A DNA stretch of 64,000 nucleotides from NCBI GenBank assembly GCA_021794095.1, contig JAJYRN010000002.1, positions 1-64,000 of the forward strand. Reading direction: 5' to 3'. A program made the position numbers and the translations under genes. Below the pieces are notes generated by a model. The model had not been told where the DNA came from. It searched no databases and worked only from the letters and a program-made list of their open reading frames with translations. The stretch comes from Acidobacteriota bacterium (lineage in GTDB: Bacteria; Acidobacteriota; Holophagae; Holophagales; Holophagaceae). Of this stretch, positions 20,021 to 28,961 are shown piece by piece; position 1 is the first letter of the stretch, and the number at the start of each line of letters is the position of its first letter.

Positions 20021-21067
20021 ATGTCCATTCTGCGCCATCTCGCGGCTCCGCTGGCTCCGCTCTACGGGCTGGTGGTGCGGGCGCGGAACCGCTCCTTCGA
20101 TCTCCACCCCGATCGTGCGGCGCGGGTGTCCGTGCCGGTGATTTCCGTAGGGAACCTGAGCACCGGCGGGACCGGGAAGACCCCACTTTCCCTGTTCCTG
20201 GCGGAAGCCCTCGCTTCGGCAGGCTGGCCGAACGCCGTGGTGTCACGGGGCTATGGCGGCCGCCGGGAGGTGGATCCCATGAGCGTCGAGCCCGACTCGG
20301 ATCCCCGGCAGGTCGGGGACGAGCCCCTGCTCATGGCCCGGCGCCTGGGGCCGGAGCGGGTGGTGGTGGGGCGCCGGCGGCATGCGGCAGCCCTCCGGGC
20401 CCTGGCTCAGCGGCCGGAGGTGCGGTGCCTGCTCCTGGATGACGGGTTCCAGCACCGGGCGCTCCACCGGGATCTGGATCTCCTCCTGCTGGATGGGGTC
20501 CGCCTGTGGGGGAATGGGCGCCTGTTGCCCCGGGGTGACCTGCGCGAGCCGGTGGAGAGCCTCCGGCGCGCCCATGCCCTCGTCGTCACGCGGGCGGCGC
20601 GTGTCCAGGATCGTGGGGCCGTGGAAGCCTGGTGGGTGCGGCACGGCTCCGGTGGGCCCATCTTCTGGGTGGATTTCGCCCTCGGGGCACTCCGCCGTTG
20701 GGGCACGGAGGAGCGGATCGGCCTGCCCTGGGCGGGCCAGGGGCCGGCGTTCGCCTGGTGCGGACTGGGGCATCCCGAAGCCTTCTATGCGGATCTACTG
20801 GTCGCAGGCCAGGGCTGGACCGGCACGCATTCTTTTGCCGACCACCGCGGGCCCGGCCCCGGGGATCTGCAGGCCCTCCAGGCCCAGGCCCGGGACGATG
20901 GCGCCACCTGGCTGGTCTGCACCGAGAAGGACGCGGTCAAACTCGGCCCGGCCCATGCCGCCGTCCTGGATCTGCCGCTCCTAGTGGCTGAGCAGCGCTG
21001 TCTGGGGGGTGAGCCCCTCCTCCATTGGCTCCTCGACCGCTTGCAGGATCTTCGGCCGAACGTCTAG
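20021..21067 (+). CDS. lpxK: tetraacyldisaccharide 4'-kinase LpxK
   Basis: A 348-aa kinase that phosphorylates the 4' position of lipid A disaccharide at the inner membrane. An N-terminal hydrophobic helix precedes the P-loop GNLSTGGTGKTP; VSRGYGG, LLLDDGFQHRALHRDLD and a late CTEKDAVKL are LpxK hallmarks. It shows the organism makes lipid A. waaA lies 5.6 kb downstream. Its stop codon shares bases with the stop of the broken gene on the opposite strand. Confidence 0.94.
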   Translation: MSILRHLAAPLAPLYGLVVRARNRSFDLHPDRAARVSVPVISVGNLSTGGTGKTPLSLFLAEALASAGWPNAVVSRGYGGRREVDPMSVEPDSDPRQVGDEPLLMARRLGPERVVVGRRRHAAALRALAQRPEVRCLLLDDGFQHRALHRDLDLLLLDGVRLWGNGRLLPRGDLREPVESLRRAHALVVTRAARVQDRGAVEAWWVRHGSGGPIFWVDFALGALRRWGTEERIGLPWAGQGPAFAWCGLGHPEAFYADLLVAGQGWTGTHSFADHRGPGPGDLQALQAQARDDGATWLVCTEKDAVKLGPAHAAVLDLPLLVAEQRCLGGEPLLHWLLDRLQDLRPNV

Positions 21068-21566
21068 ACCGGCGGCGGCGCGGGCCGTCCCGCAGCAACC
21101 CAGGCCGTGAGCAGCGCATCGCCGAGGTGCTGGGCGGCACCCTCCAGTTGGCGGGTGAGCACGGGGCCCTGGTCCTGCCAGAAGATTATCCAGTAGGCCG
21201 GTCGCCTTCCTTGAAGGTCGCGACCAGATCCCGCCATCGGTCCTGGATCACCCAGGGGACCACACCATTGCGATAGAACCTGCCGCCAAGCATGGCCTGG
21301 GCCTGGGCCACGTCCTGTGGAACGTGACCGGGGCCACCATAGGGCTCGGCATCCAGGTAGTGGCGGGGTGGCTCCTTCCGGTCGTTCCGCCAGTGATCCG
21401 GATCGGAGGCGTGGTCCCGCAGGAAACCCTCTTCCCCCCGGTACCAGGCACGCACCTCCGGCGGCAGCGTGGTCAAGGAGAGGGTGACGATCGCGCGGTG
21501 GCCTTTGTCGCCCCAGGCGAGCAGAGGCAGGGCCGCCAGCGCGAACAGGCAGGCGCGGAGGTTCAT
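21064..21566 (-). pseudogene. frameshifted, shortened S1/P1-nuclease/zinc-phospholipase-C-like gene
   Basis: The first frame (21566 to a TAA at 21186) codes a signal peptide then WGDKGHRAIVTLSL, HASDPDHW and HYLDAEPYGG, as in S1/P1-nuclease and zinc-phospholipase-C-like exoproteins. It ends after 126 aa. A different frame continues from about 21200 to a TAG at 21064 and reads FWQDQGPVLTRQLEGAAQ then HLGDALLTAWVAAGRP, a typical C-terminal helix of the same family. The usual central block with further His/Asp ligands is not seen in any frame between them. This looks like a deletion plus frameshift. It lies 7 nt after lepB on the same strand. Confidence 0.6.
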
Positions 21567-21573
21567 CAGGCTC

Positions 21574-22446
21574 CTACCGGGGGATGGTTCCGGTGCGCTC
21601 CCAGCGGGTGCGCGTGAAGAAGTGACGGGCGGCATCCACGAAATCGGACAGTACATCCATGGGCCCGTTGGGGATGCGCGCGTTGTCATCGTCCGAGTCG
21701 CCCTCCCGGAAGCTCCACCAGATGATGAAGGGCTGGCCGCGGAGGTGGTCCATCGGCAGGAAACCCCAGTAGCGGCTGTCCAGGCTGTTGTCCCGGTTGT
21801 CGCCCATGGCGAACAACTCTCCCGGGGGCACCGTGACGGGGCCCAGGTTGTCCTTGAATCCGTTCTGGATGAGGCTGTCAATACCCTGCCGGTCCATGGT
21901 GAGTTCGTCGGGATCCGTATGGCGCCAGGTCACCCCAGCCGGGGGCTGCTCGGCCTCGCCGGCATAGCGGCTGAGGGGCCAGGGGCCCGGAGTGGGGCCT
22001 TGGGGACTGCGGCCGAACTGGTATTCCCAGGGGCCGGTGATGAGCTTGCCGTTCACGTAGAGCCGCTTGTTGCGCATCTCCACCGTGTCGCCGGGCAGGG
22101 CCACGCAGCGCTTCACGTAGTCCTCGTCACGGTCGAGGGGATAGCGGAAGACGATGATATCGCCCCGCTTCACGCCCACCTCGCCGGGCTTGGCGTCGCG
22201 CATGGGGAAGAGCTTCGACTCCCAGGTCCACTGGGGGCTTGCGAAGATGAACTTGTTGGCCAGCAGGTGGTCCCCGATCATCAGCGTATTTCGCATGGAT
22301 GCCGACGGGATCTTGAACTGCTGGGCGACGAAGGTCTTGAAGAAGAGGATCAGGACCATCGCGAAGCAGACCACCTCCAGGTTGTCCCGGAGGGCGCCCT
22401 TGGCAGCGCCCGGTGGCAAGGTGGCTTCGGTCGTCTCGTCAGCCAT
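21574..22446 (-). CDS. lepB: signal peptidase I
   Basis: A 290-aa type I signal peptidase anchored by one N-terminal span (VVCFAMVLILFFKTFVAQQF). Catalytic Ser50 is in IPSASM, and the general base Lys112 is in YVKRCVALPGD; FAMGDNRDNSLDSRYWG closes the active site. It cleaves Sec and Tat signal peptides at the outer face of the inner membrane. It is followed on the same strand by the broken exoprotein gene and preceded by the 22468-23076 lipoprotein gene. Confidence 0.95.
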   Translation of the reverse strand: MADETTEATLPPGAAKGALRDNLEVVCFAMVLILFFKTFVAQQFKIPSASMRNTLMIGDHLLANKFIFASPQWTWESKLFPMRDAKPGEVGVKRGDIIVFRYPLDRDEDYVKRCVALPGDTVEMRNKRLYVNGKLITGPWEYQFGRSPQGPTPGPWPLSRYAGEAEQPPAGVTWRHTDPDELTMDRQGIDSLIQNGFKDNLGPVTVPPGELFAMGDNRDNSLDSRYWGFLPMDHLRGQPFIIWWSFREGDSDDDNARIPNGPMDVLSDFVDAARHFFTRTRWERTGTIPR

Positions 22447-22467
22447 GGAGGCTCCCGGTGAGGCCCC

Positions 22468-23076
22468 TCAGGGGCGGGATGTGGAGGTGGGCAGGTCGGT
22501 GAATCCGAGGGAGACCAGGCGGTTCACCGTGACCCAGGTCTGGCCACGCAATTCCTGGGATTCCACTTCGCCGAGGCCGTGCAGGTAGAGGGTCCGGCGC
22601 GGGGTGCCGCCCTTCGGGCGCATCTCGACCCAGATGCCGATCGGCGAGCGGGTTTCGGGCAGAAGGGCGGCGCCATCCCAGGTTCCGCGTCCCAGTACCT
22701 GGAACGTGGCGCTCCGGTTCCGCCAGGTCGTGGTGCGTGGGAAACCCTCCGGAAGGAGTTGAGCCAAGGTTGCACCATTGGACCCGACGAGGGTGATGCC
22801 GCCCGCGTGATGGCGGAGGAACAAGGTCAAGGTTCCCTGGAGGCTGGCGTAGTCCTCCTGGACCAGGCCCGTGGTGCCATCCGCGTCGAACTTGGCGCGC
22901 GCCACGCGGACCTGCAGCCGCTGTTGGGAGCGCTGGGGCTGGGGCAGGGACGGATCCTCGTAGGCGAGGGTCAGGCCCTCTTCCACGGGGCCGTAGGGAA
23001 GCTGGGGCTGCGCGGGCCGCTGGCATGCGGCCAGGCACACCAGAGCCGTTACGGGCAGAATCTGGCGCACGTTCAT
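22468..23076 (-). CDS. predicted lipoprotein, unknown function
   Basis: A 202-aa protein with a lipoprotein signal (VTALVCLAAC, lipobox LAAC, Cys18). The mature part is rich in beta-strand-like sequence (TGLVQEDYASLQGTLTLFL, GIWVEMRPKGG) and has no recognised domain. Its start overlaps the tex stop by ATGA, so it is probably translated from the tex transcript and followed by lepB 21 nt on. Confidence 0.75.
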   Translation of the reverse strand: MNVRQILPVTALVCLAACQRPAQPQLPYGPVEEGLTLAYEDPSLPQPQRSQQRLQVRVARAKFDADGTTGLVQEDYASLQGTLTLFLRHHAGGITLVGSNGATLAQLLPEGFPRTTTWRNRSATFQVLGRGTWDGAALLPETRSPIGIWVEMRPKGGTPRRTLYLHGLGEVESQELRGQTWVTVNRLVSLGFTDLPTSTSRP

Positions 23077-25571
23077 CGGGGCCCCCGGTTGAACTTGGCC
23101 ATCAGATCCGCGAGGCTGGCGCTGCTCGCAGCGGGGGTGGCGGCCAGTTCCCGCTTCGGCTGGGGCGGGCGAGCCTCGCGCTCGGGACGCGGGGGGCGCT
23201 CGGCCTGGGGCCGCGGGGGGCGTGGCCCTTCCGGACGGGGCGGGCGGGAGCCCTCAGGACGAGGCGGGCGAGGGCCCTCGGGACGGGGAGGCCGCAGGCC
23301 CTCTGGCCGTGGGGGGCGAGGGCCCGCAGGACGGGGCGGACGCGCGCCTTCGGGCCTAGGTTGGGGGGGCCGGTGGGGACGCGGTCCCTGGGGCCTGCCC
23401 GCGGCGCCTTCGGGTGCGGGCAGCAGCGCCTTGATGGACAGCGCGATGCGCTTGGCCGCCAGGTCCACCCCCAGCACCTTCACGTTCACCGCCTGGCCCA
23501 CGCTGAGGGCATCGGCGGGGTTCTTCACGTAGCGATGGGCGATCTCGGAGAGGTGCACCAGGCCATCCTGGTGGACGCCCACATCCACGAAGGCCCCGAA
23601 ATCGGTGACGTTCGTGACGAGACCCTGGAGTTCCATGCCGATTTCCAGATCCTCGGGCTTGTGGACGCCTTCGCGGAACTGGACCACCTCGAAGCGCTGG
23701 CGCGGATCGCGACCCGGCTTCTTCAGTTCCGCCAGGATGTCCTTCACCGTCTCTACGCCAAACTGCTCGTCGGTGAAGAGCTTGGGATCGAGGGCGTCCA
23801 GCACGGCATCGTTGCCGATGAGCTCGGGCACCGTCTTCCCGGCGAGCTGGCAGATGCGCTGCACCACCGGGTAGCTCTCGGGATGCACCGCAGAGGCATC
23901 CAGCGGATCGTCGCCGCCGTGAATGCGCAGGAACCCGGCGGCCTGCTCGAAGGCCTTGGCCCCGAAGCGGCTCACCTCCAGCAACTGCTCCCGGCGGCGG
24001 AAGGCGCCGTGCTCAAAGCGGTGGGAGACGATGCTCTTGGCCAGCCCTTCGCCGATGCCCGCCACGTAGGCCAGCAGCTTGTAGGAGGCGCTGTTCAGGT
24101 CCACGCCCACGCGGTTCACGCAGCTCTCCACCACAACGTCCAGGCCCTTCTTCAAGGCGGTCTGGTTCACATCGTGCTGGTACTGGCCCACGCCGATGCT
24201 CTTCGGATCCACCTTCACCAGTTCCGCCAGGGGATCCTGGAAGCGCCGGGCGATGCTCACGGCGCCGCGCACGGTGACGTCGTGTTCGGGGAACTCCTCG
24301 CGGGCGATGTCGCTGGCGGAGTAGACCGAAGCCCCGGCCTCGCTCACGCTCACGCAGACGATGGCGGAGCGGCCCGTGTCCCGCAGCCACGCGCGGATGA
24401 AGGCCTCCACTTCGCGGCCGCCGGTGCCGTTGCCGATGGCGATGGCCTCGACGGGGTTCTCCGTGCAGAGCTTTTCCAGCAGGGCGCGGCTGCCGTCAAG
24501 ATCCCGCTTGGGCTCCAGGGGGTAGATGACGTCGTTCTGGATGAGCTGGCCCAGGCGGTTGATGACCACCAGCTTGCAGCCGGTGCGGATGCCGGGATCC
24601 ACGCCCAGGGTGCAGCGCTGACCGGCGGGGGGCGCCAGCAGCAGGTGGTCCAGGTTGGTCTGGAAGACCTTGATGGCCTCCCCATCGGCCTTCTTCTTGG
24701 CCTCGTAGCGCACCTCGGATTCGATGGTGGGCGCCAGCAGACGGTCGAAGGCGTCCCCGGCGGCCTCGTGCAGGAAACGCCGGTAGCCGCTCTGGGAGTG
24801 GATGGCGATGCGGGCCACCAGATGGGTCACGAACGTTTCCCGGTCCACCACCAGCTTGACGGTGAGGACATCCTCCTTCTCGCCGCGGCGCAGAGCCAGC
24901 AGACGATGACTGGGGATCTTCTTGATGGACTCGGAGAAGTCGAAGTAGGGCTTGAACCGCAGGGCGGCCTGGTCGGCCTTGCGCTCCTCGCGGATCGCGG
25001 ACTGGAGTACGCCCTGTTCGTGGAACTCGTGGCGCAGCCAGGCGCGGATCTCGGCATCCTCCGCAAGCCGTTCGGCGAGGATATGCCCGGCCCCCTCCAC
25101 GCATTCTGAAGGCACGCGCAGGCCGTCCTCGTCCTTGAGGAAGGGCTCGGCCAACAGCAGCGGATCGGCGCCGCTTTCGTCCGAGAGGAGGGCCTCCAAC
25201 AACGGCTCCAGGCCGCGTTCCCGGGCCGCGGTGGCCTTGGTGCGCTTCTTGGGTTTGAAGGGCAGGTAGAGATCTTCCAGTTCGGCCTTCACCCAGGTGG
25301 CCTCGATCTTGGCCTGCAACTCCGGGGTGAGCTTGCCCTGCTCCTGGATGGACTTCAGCACCGTCTTCCGGCGGTCCAGCAGATCCTTGTAGTAGGCATG
25401 CCGGTCCTCGACCGCGCGGATGGCGACTTCATCGAGAGAACCCGTCCGCTCCTTCCGGTAGCGGGCGATGAAGGGCACCGTGTTGCCCTCCTCCAGAAGG
25501 GCCACGATGGCGGCGACGCCGGCGCGGGGGAGCTTGAGCTCCTTGGCCATGAGGTCCAGCACGTGATCCAC
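23073..25571 (-). CDS. tex: Tex family RNA-binding transcription accessory protein
   Basis: An 832-aa Tex/YhgF homologue, a nucleic-acid-binding factor affecting transcription and RNA metabolism. The N-terminal HTH-like part (LPRAGVAAIVALLEEG, FIARYRKERTGSLDEV), the YqgF-like nuclease fold (LGVDPGIRTGCK), helix-hairpin-helix repeats and an S1 domain (GLVTNVTDFGAFVDVGVHQD) are in the usual order. GTG 25571 is chosen because AAGGAG lies 5 nt upstream; the frame stays open far upstream without support. It is longer than E. coli YhgF owing to an Arg/Pro-rich tail made of RPPRPEGP-like repeats. Confidence 0.93.
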   Translation of the reverse strand: MDHVLDLMAKELKLPRAGVAAIVALLEEGNTVPFIARYRKERTGSLDEVAIRAVEDRHAYYKDLLDRRKTVLKSIQEQGKLTPELQAKIEATWVKAELEDLYLPFKPKKRTKATAARERGLEPLLEALLSDESGADPLLLAEPFLKDEDGLRVPSECVEGAGHILAERLAEDAEIRAWLRHEFHEQGVLQSAIREERKADQAALRFKPYFDFSESIKKIPSHRLLALRRGEKEDVLTVKLVVDRETFVTHLVARIAIHSQSGYRRFLHEAAGDAFDRLLAPTIESEVRYEAKKKADGEAIKVFQTNLDHLLLAPPAGQRCTLGVDPGIRTGCKLVVINRLGQLIQNDVIYPLEPKRDLDGSRALLEKLCTENPVEAIAIGNGTGGREVEAFIRAWLRDTGRSAIVCVSVSEAGASVYSASDIAREEFPEHDVTVRGAVSIARRFQDPLAELVKVDPKSIGVGQYQHDVNQTALKKGLDVVVESCVNRVGVDLNSASYKLLAYVAGIGEGLAKSIVSHRFEHGAFRRREQLLEVSRFGAKAFEQAAGFLRIHGGDDPLDASAVHPESYPVVQRICQLAGKTVPELIGNDAVLDALDPKLFTDEQFGVETVKDILAELKKPGRDPRQRFEVVQFREGVHKPEDLEIGMELQGLVTNVTDFGAFVDVGVHQDGLVHLSEIAHRYVKNPADALSVGQAVNVKVLGVDLAAKRIALSIKALLPAPEGAAGRPQGPRPHRPPQPRPEGARPPRPAGPRPPRPEGLRPPRPEGPRPPRPEGSRPPRPEGPRPPRPQAERPPRPEREARPPQPKRELAATPAASSASLADLMAKFNRGPR
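23195..23365 (-). repeat. 24-bp coding tandem repeat in the tex tail
   Basis: The 3' part of tex contains about seven imperfect copies of a 24-bp unit coding for an eight-residue RPPRPEGP-type motif. This gives a strongly basic, disordered tail after the S1 domain. Boundaries are approximate because the outer copies decay. Confidence 0.8.
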
Positions 25572-25626
25572 ACTTGCTCCTTGCGATCCCCGGGAGGAGG
25601 AACTGCGATGATACCAAGGGCCGCCG

Positions 25627-26655
25627 TCAGCGGCCGAGCACTCGCTTCCGGCGTGCGCCTTCCGGTGGCTGTTCGAGTTCCCGCAACGCTTTCTTCCAGA
25701 AGCCTCCGTCAAGCCCCGTGCCGATGACGACCCCCATACAGGGCGGGGCGGCCGTTCCCGCCGAAAGGGGCAGGGGTGCCACCTCCAGGCGTCCATCCGC
25801 AAGCTGGAAGGCCCAACGGTCGCTGCCATCGTTCCGGCGCGGCCAGCCTGTGAAGGCGCAGACCCCCTTGGCACGCAGCAGTTCCCCCTGTGCCGGAGGG
25901 GCGAGGAAGAGGGCTTCCAGGGCGGCGGGGTCCAGGGGATGATCCCAGAGGACGCTGAGGGAGCGGGCCTCCGCGAAGCTGGGGCCTTCGCAGGGGGCCC
26001 ACCCTTCCGGCGCGGGCCGCAGGTCGCCCCGCCAAGGATCAGGAGCGCCCGCCGCGGGGACACCTTGGCGGCTGTGGACCAGTGGGATGTCCTTGAAGGC
26101 GGCGCGCAGCTCGCTTTCCCAGGCCACGGCGGCGGCGGGATCGAGGTCGGCCTTGCTGAGGTAGATGAGGCTGGCCAAGGCGGCCTGGTGGTGGAGCAAG
26201 GGCCGCGTCCGCAGGTGATCCACCAGGCCCAGGCAGGAAACCACCGTGAGGAGGCCCGCGATGCGCAGGCGGCCCGCCAGGGGCGGTTCCTGCTCCAGGT
26301 CCACCAGATCCGTCGGATCCGCCAGACCCGTGGTCTCCAGCACCACGCGGCTGGGGCGGACCTCGGCGGGCTGGTCGCACCAGGCCTGGAGCGTCGCCAC
26401 CACGTCGTCGCGCAGGCTGCAGCACACGCAGCCGTTCACCAGGTTGGCCACGCCCGCGAGTTCGGGCCGCTCGGCGTTCACCAGGCTGCCATCCACGCTG
26501 ACGGCGCCGAACTCATTGATCAGCACCGCCACCCGGTGTCCCGCCGCCACCTCGCCCTTCAGCAGGTGGTTCACGGCCGTGGTCTTTCCGGCGCCCAGGG
26601 GCCCAGTGACCAGGAGCACTTCGATGGGAGGCGGGAGGGGCGCAGTCGGCGTCAT
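25627..26655 (-). CDS. G3E-family GTPase (CobW/COG0523 metallochaperone-like)
   Basis: A 342-aa P-loop GTPase of the CobW/YjiA/ZNG1 group. Walker A is TGPLGAGKTT, switch I GAVSVDGSLV, and the metal-binding CxCC motif lies in NGCVCCSLRDD. The guanine-specificity motif NKxD reads SKAD in LIYLSKADLD. Members insert or deliver metals, often zinc or cobalt. No metalloenzyme or Zur-type site is adjacent, so the client is unknown. ATG 26655 begins a sensible MTPTAPLPPPIEVLLVTGP; the frame is open for another kilobase upstream, but that overlaps waaA. Confidence 0.85.
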   Translation of the reverse strand: MTPTAPLPPPIEVLLVTGPLGAGKTTAVNHLLKGEVAAGHRVAVLINEFGAVSVDGSLVNAERPELAGVANLVNGCVCCSLRDDVVATLQAWCDQPAEVRPSRVVLETTGLADPTDLVDLEQEPPLAGRLRIAGLLTVVSCLGLVDHLRTRPLLHHQAALASLIYLSKADLDPAAAVAWESELRAAFKDIPLVHSRQGVPAAGAPDPWRGDLRPAPEGWAPCEGPSFAEARSLSVLWDHPLDPAALEALFLAPPAQGELLRAKGVCAFTGWPRRNDGSDRWAFQLADGRLEVAPLPLSAGTAAPPCMGVVIGTGLDGGFWKKALRELEQPPEGARRKRVLGR

Positions 26656-26700
26656 GCCTCCATGATGCCGCCCCGGGGTGAAGTATGAGAGCGTGGAGGC

Positions 26701-27957
26701 GTGGATACCCTGGATCTCAGCTACCTGGCGGCGGTCTCTCTGGCCGGAGCGGGTGCCCGCGCCTGTGTCCGCGGGGTGGCTGAGGGCTGGCGTGTGCGGC
26801 TCGAGGCCACGGTGCCGGATCTTCCAGCGGGCGGCTGGATCTGGCTCCACGCCGTGAGCGTGGGCGAGCTGCTGCTGGGCGATGGCCTGCTGGGCCGTCT
26901 GCGGGATCTGGGGCACCGGATCCATGTCACCACGGGCACGCCCGCTGGACTGGCGCTGCTCGCGAAGCGCCTGCCCGCCTGGGATGCGGGCACCGGCCGT
27001 GTCTCCGGCGGTGCCTTCCCCCTGGATGATCCAGCGGGCCTGGCGCCGTTCCTGGCGCATCCGCCGGCCGCCTTCGTGGCCCTGGAGACGGAACTCTGGC
27101 CCAACCTCCTGCGCGTACTGGAAGCCCGGGGCGTTCCGCGCTGCATCGTGAATGGCCGCCTCACGGAGCGCTCCCTGGCCCGGGGTGGCCCCTGGCTGCG
27201 GCGCGCCGCCTCCCGGCTGACCCTCGTGGCGGCGCGGGATCCGGAAAGCGTGGAAGCCTTCTGCCGCCTGGGTGCGCCGATGGTGGCGCTGGGGGGCAAC
27301 CTCAAGGCCGATCTGCCGCCCCCACCCCCGCTGCACGCGGGCTGGACGTCCCTCCGCACCGCCTGGGCCCGATTTCCGGTTCTCGTGGCCGGCAACACCC
27401 TGGAAGGGGAGGAAGATCTGGTGCTGTCTGTTTGGGAGGCTGTCCGCGCAGACGTCCCCGAGCTCCGGCTGATCCTGGCGCCGCGGCAGCCACGCCGATT
27501 CCAGGCCGTGGCCACCGCGCTCCTGGCCCGGGGGGTGCGTCTCCGGCGGGCATCTGATGGGTGGCCTGACCCTCCGGCGCGATGGGAAGCGGTGGATGTC
27601 CTGCTGCTGGACACCCTCGGGGAACTCTCCGCGGCCTACGGGGAAGGCACCCTGGCCCTGGTGGGGGGCGGCTGGCGGGGGCAGGGCGGGCATAATCCGC
27701 TGGAGCCGGTCCGTGCGGGGGTGCCAACTCTACTTGGGCCTGGCTTCGACAATTTCATAGATCTGGTGCCGCCTCTGGTCACGGCCGGACGGGTCCAAGT
27801 GGTCGGCGAGGCGGGACTCGCGGACGCGATCCGGACCGTCCTGCGCAAGGCCGCTCTGCGCCCGAGCCCCGGCGCCGGTCGGCTTCCGGAAGCCCTCATC
27901 GGCGCCCTGGGCCGCACCCTGACCCTTCTGGAGGCGCATATTCCCACACCCCGCTAG
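26701..27957 (+). CDS. waaA: 3-deoxy-D-manno-octulosonic acid (Kdo) transferase
   Basis: A 418-aa GT30 glycosyltransferase that adds Kdo to lipid IVA. WIWLHAVSVGELLLG, HVTTGTPAG, FVALETELWPNLLR, CIVNGRLTERS and the donor-site VGGGWRGQGGHNPLEPVRAGVP are typical. The start is GTG 26701; the gene is divergent from the G3E GTPase. With lpxK it confirms Kdo-lipid A synthesis. The N-terminal membrane anchor is weak compared with E. coli WaaA. Confidence 0.93.
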   Translation: MDTLDLSYLAAVSLAGAGARACVRGVAEGWRVRLEATVPDLPAGGWIWLHAVSVGELLLGDGLLGRLRDLGHRIHVTTGTPAGLALLAKRLPAWDAGTGRVSGGAFPLDDPAGLAPFLAHPPAAFVALETELWPNLLRVLEARGVPRCIVNGRLTERSLARGGPWLRRAASRLTLVAARDPESVEAFCRLGAPMVALGGNLKADLPPPPPLHAGWTSLRTAWARFPVLVAGNTLEGEEDLVLSVWEAVRADVPELRLILAPRQPRRFQAVATALLARGVRLRRASDGWPDPPARWEAVDVLLLDTLGELSAAYGEGTLALVGGGWRGQGGHNPLEPVRAGVPTLLGPGFDNFIDLVPPLVTAGRVQVVGEAGLADAIRTVLRKAALRPSPGAGRLPEALIGALGRTLTLLEAHIPTPR

Positions 27958-27985
27958 AATGCGGGCACACCCCCGCGAGATCGCC

Positions 27986-28897
27986 ATGCCGCTTCAAGGC
28001 ACCCACATTCTCCTGATTGATGATGACCATGCGGTGCTGGAACTCGTCGAGTCAGCCCTCGGCCATTTCGGCATGACCGTGCATGCCTGTTCCGATGGCG
28101 CGCAGGCGCTCGCGCGGCTCGGCGCCCCCGGGGCCCCTCCCTTCGATCTGGTCATCTCGGACATCAACATGGATGGGATGGATGGGTTCGAGGTGATCCA
28201 GCGGGTCAAGGCGGTCGCCCCGCGTCTGCCCGTGGTCCTCATGACCGGCCAGGCGTCCGTGGAATACGCCATCCAGGCGCTGCGACTCGGCGCCGCCAAC
28301 CTCTTCGTGAAGCCCCTGTCCCTGCGGGATTTGGTCCAGAGCGTTTTCCACCTGGTGGATCTCCACCGTGATCTCCGGCTGGGGGAGGACGGCCTGCGGG
28401 GACTGGTGAATGAGCGCCGACACTTCCTCTTCCGGTCGGATGAATTGGATATTCCAAGCCTGCTCAGGCACTTGACGGACCGCCTGGTGCCCATGGGCTT
28501 CGCCTCTCCCGCGAACCTCGATGTCATCGCCATGGCCATTCACGAGGCACTCGTCAACGCGCTGGAGCATGGCAACCTCGAACTGGACTCCAGCCTGAAG
28601 GGGGATCTGTTCGTGGCGAAGGATCCCTACACCGCGCTCCGTGCCGCACGGCTGGCGGACGAGCGGTATGCTTCCCGGCTCATCGAGGTGAAGCTCGCGT
28701 TGGATACCGAGCGCTATCAACTCGAGATCTCCGACGAGGGACCGGGTTTTGAGACCAGTCACCTCGCCACGCCCCCGGCCGATTCGGACTTGGGCGCCCG
28801 TTTCGGCCGGGGGCTTCCCCTGATCCACCTGATCATGGACGAGGTGCATTTCAACGAACGCGGCAATCAGGTTCGCCTGGTGCTCCGGCAGAAATAA
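27986..28897 (+). CDS. response regulator fused to RsbW-type HATPase domain
   Basis: A 303-aa protein. The receiver (about 5-125) has LIDDDH, phospho-acceptor Asp59 in VISDINMDG, and a late Lys in FVKPLS. The second half is a HATPase_c domain of the anti-sigma-factor/RsbW type: NLDVIAMAIHEALVNALEHGN (N box), ISDEGPGF (G1) and GRGLPLIHLIMDEV (G2). No H-box is seen. It probably switches a partner through a phosphorylation-controlled serine kinase or sequestration step. ATG 27986 is chosen over ATG 27959, which has no ribosome site. Confidence 0.85.
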   Translation: MPLQGTHILLIDDDHAVLELVESALGHFGMTVHACSDGAQALARLGAPGAPPFDLVISDINMDGMDGFEVIQRVKAVAPRLPVVLMTGQASVEYAIQALRLGAANLFVKPLSLRDLVQSVFHLVDLHRDLRLGEDGLRGLVNERRHFLFRSDELDIPSLLRHLTDRLVPMGFASPANLDVIAMAIHEALVNALEHGNLELDSSLKGDLFVAKDPYTALRAARLADERYASRLIEVKLALDTERYQLEISDEGPGFETSHLATPPADSDLGARFGRGLPLIHLIMDEVHFNERGNQVRLVLRQK

Positions 28898-28914
28898 TGC
28901 CGCAAGAAATGGCG

Positions 28915-28938
28915 AGGCGCCGGGGTGCCCCGGCGCCT
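28915..28938 (+). terminator. convergent-gene hairpin
   Basis: A perfect 10-bp stem (AGGCGCCGGG / CCCGGCGCCT) with a 4-nt loop lies between the convergent ends of the receiver-HATPase gene and trxA. There is no T-tract. It is probably a bidirectional terminator. Confidence 0.6.
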
Positions 28939-28961
28939 ACACCGATTGTGTCGCGGCGAGC

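Noticed and set aside
23195-23365. CRISPR array
   Set aside because: The repeats are contiguous, imperfect, in frame and inside tex; there are no spacers.
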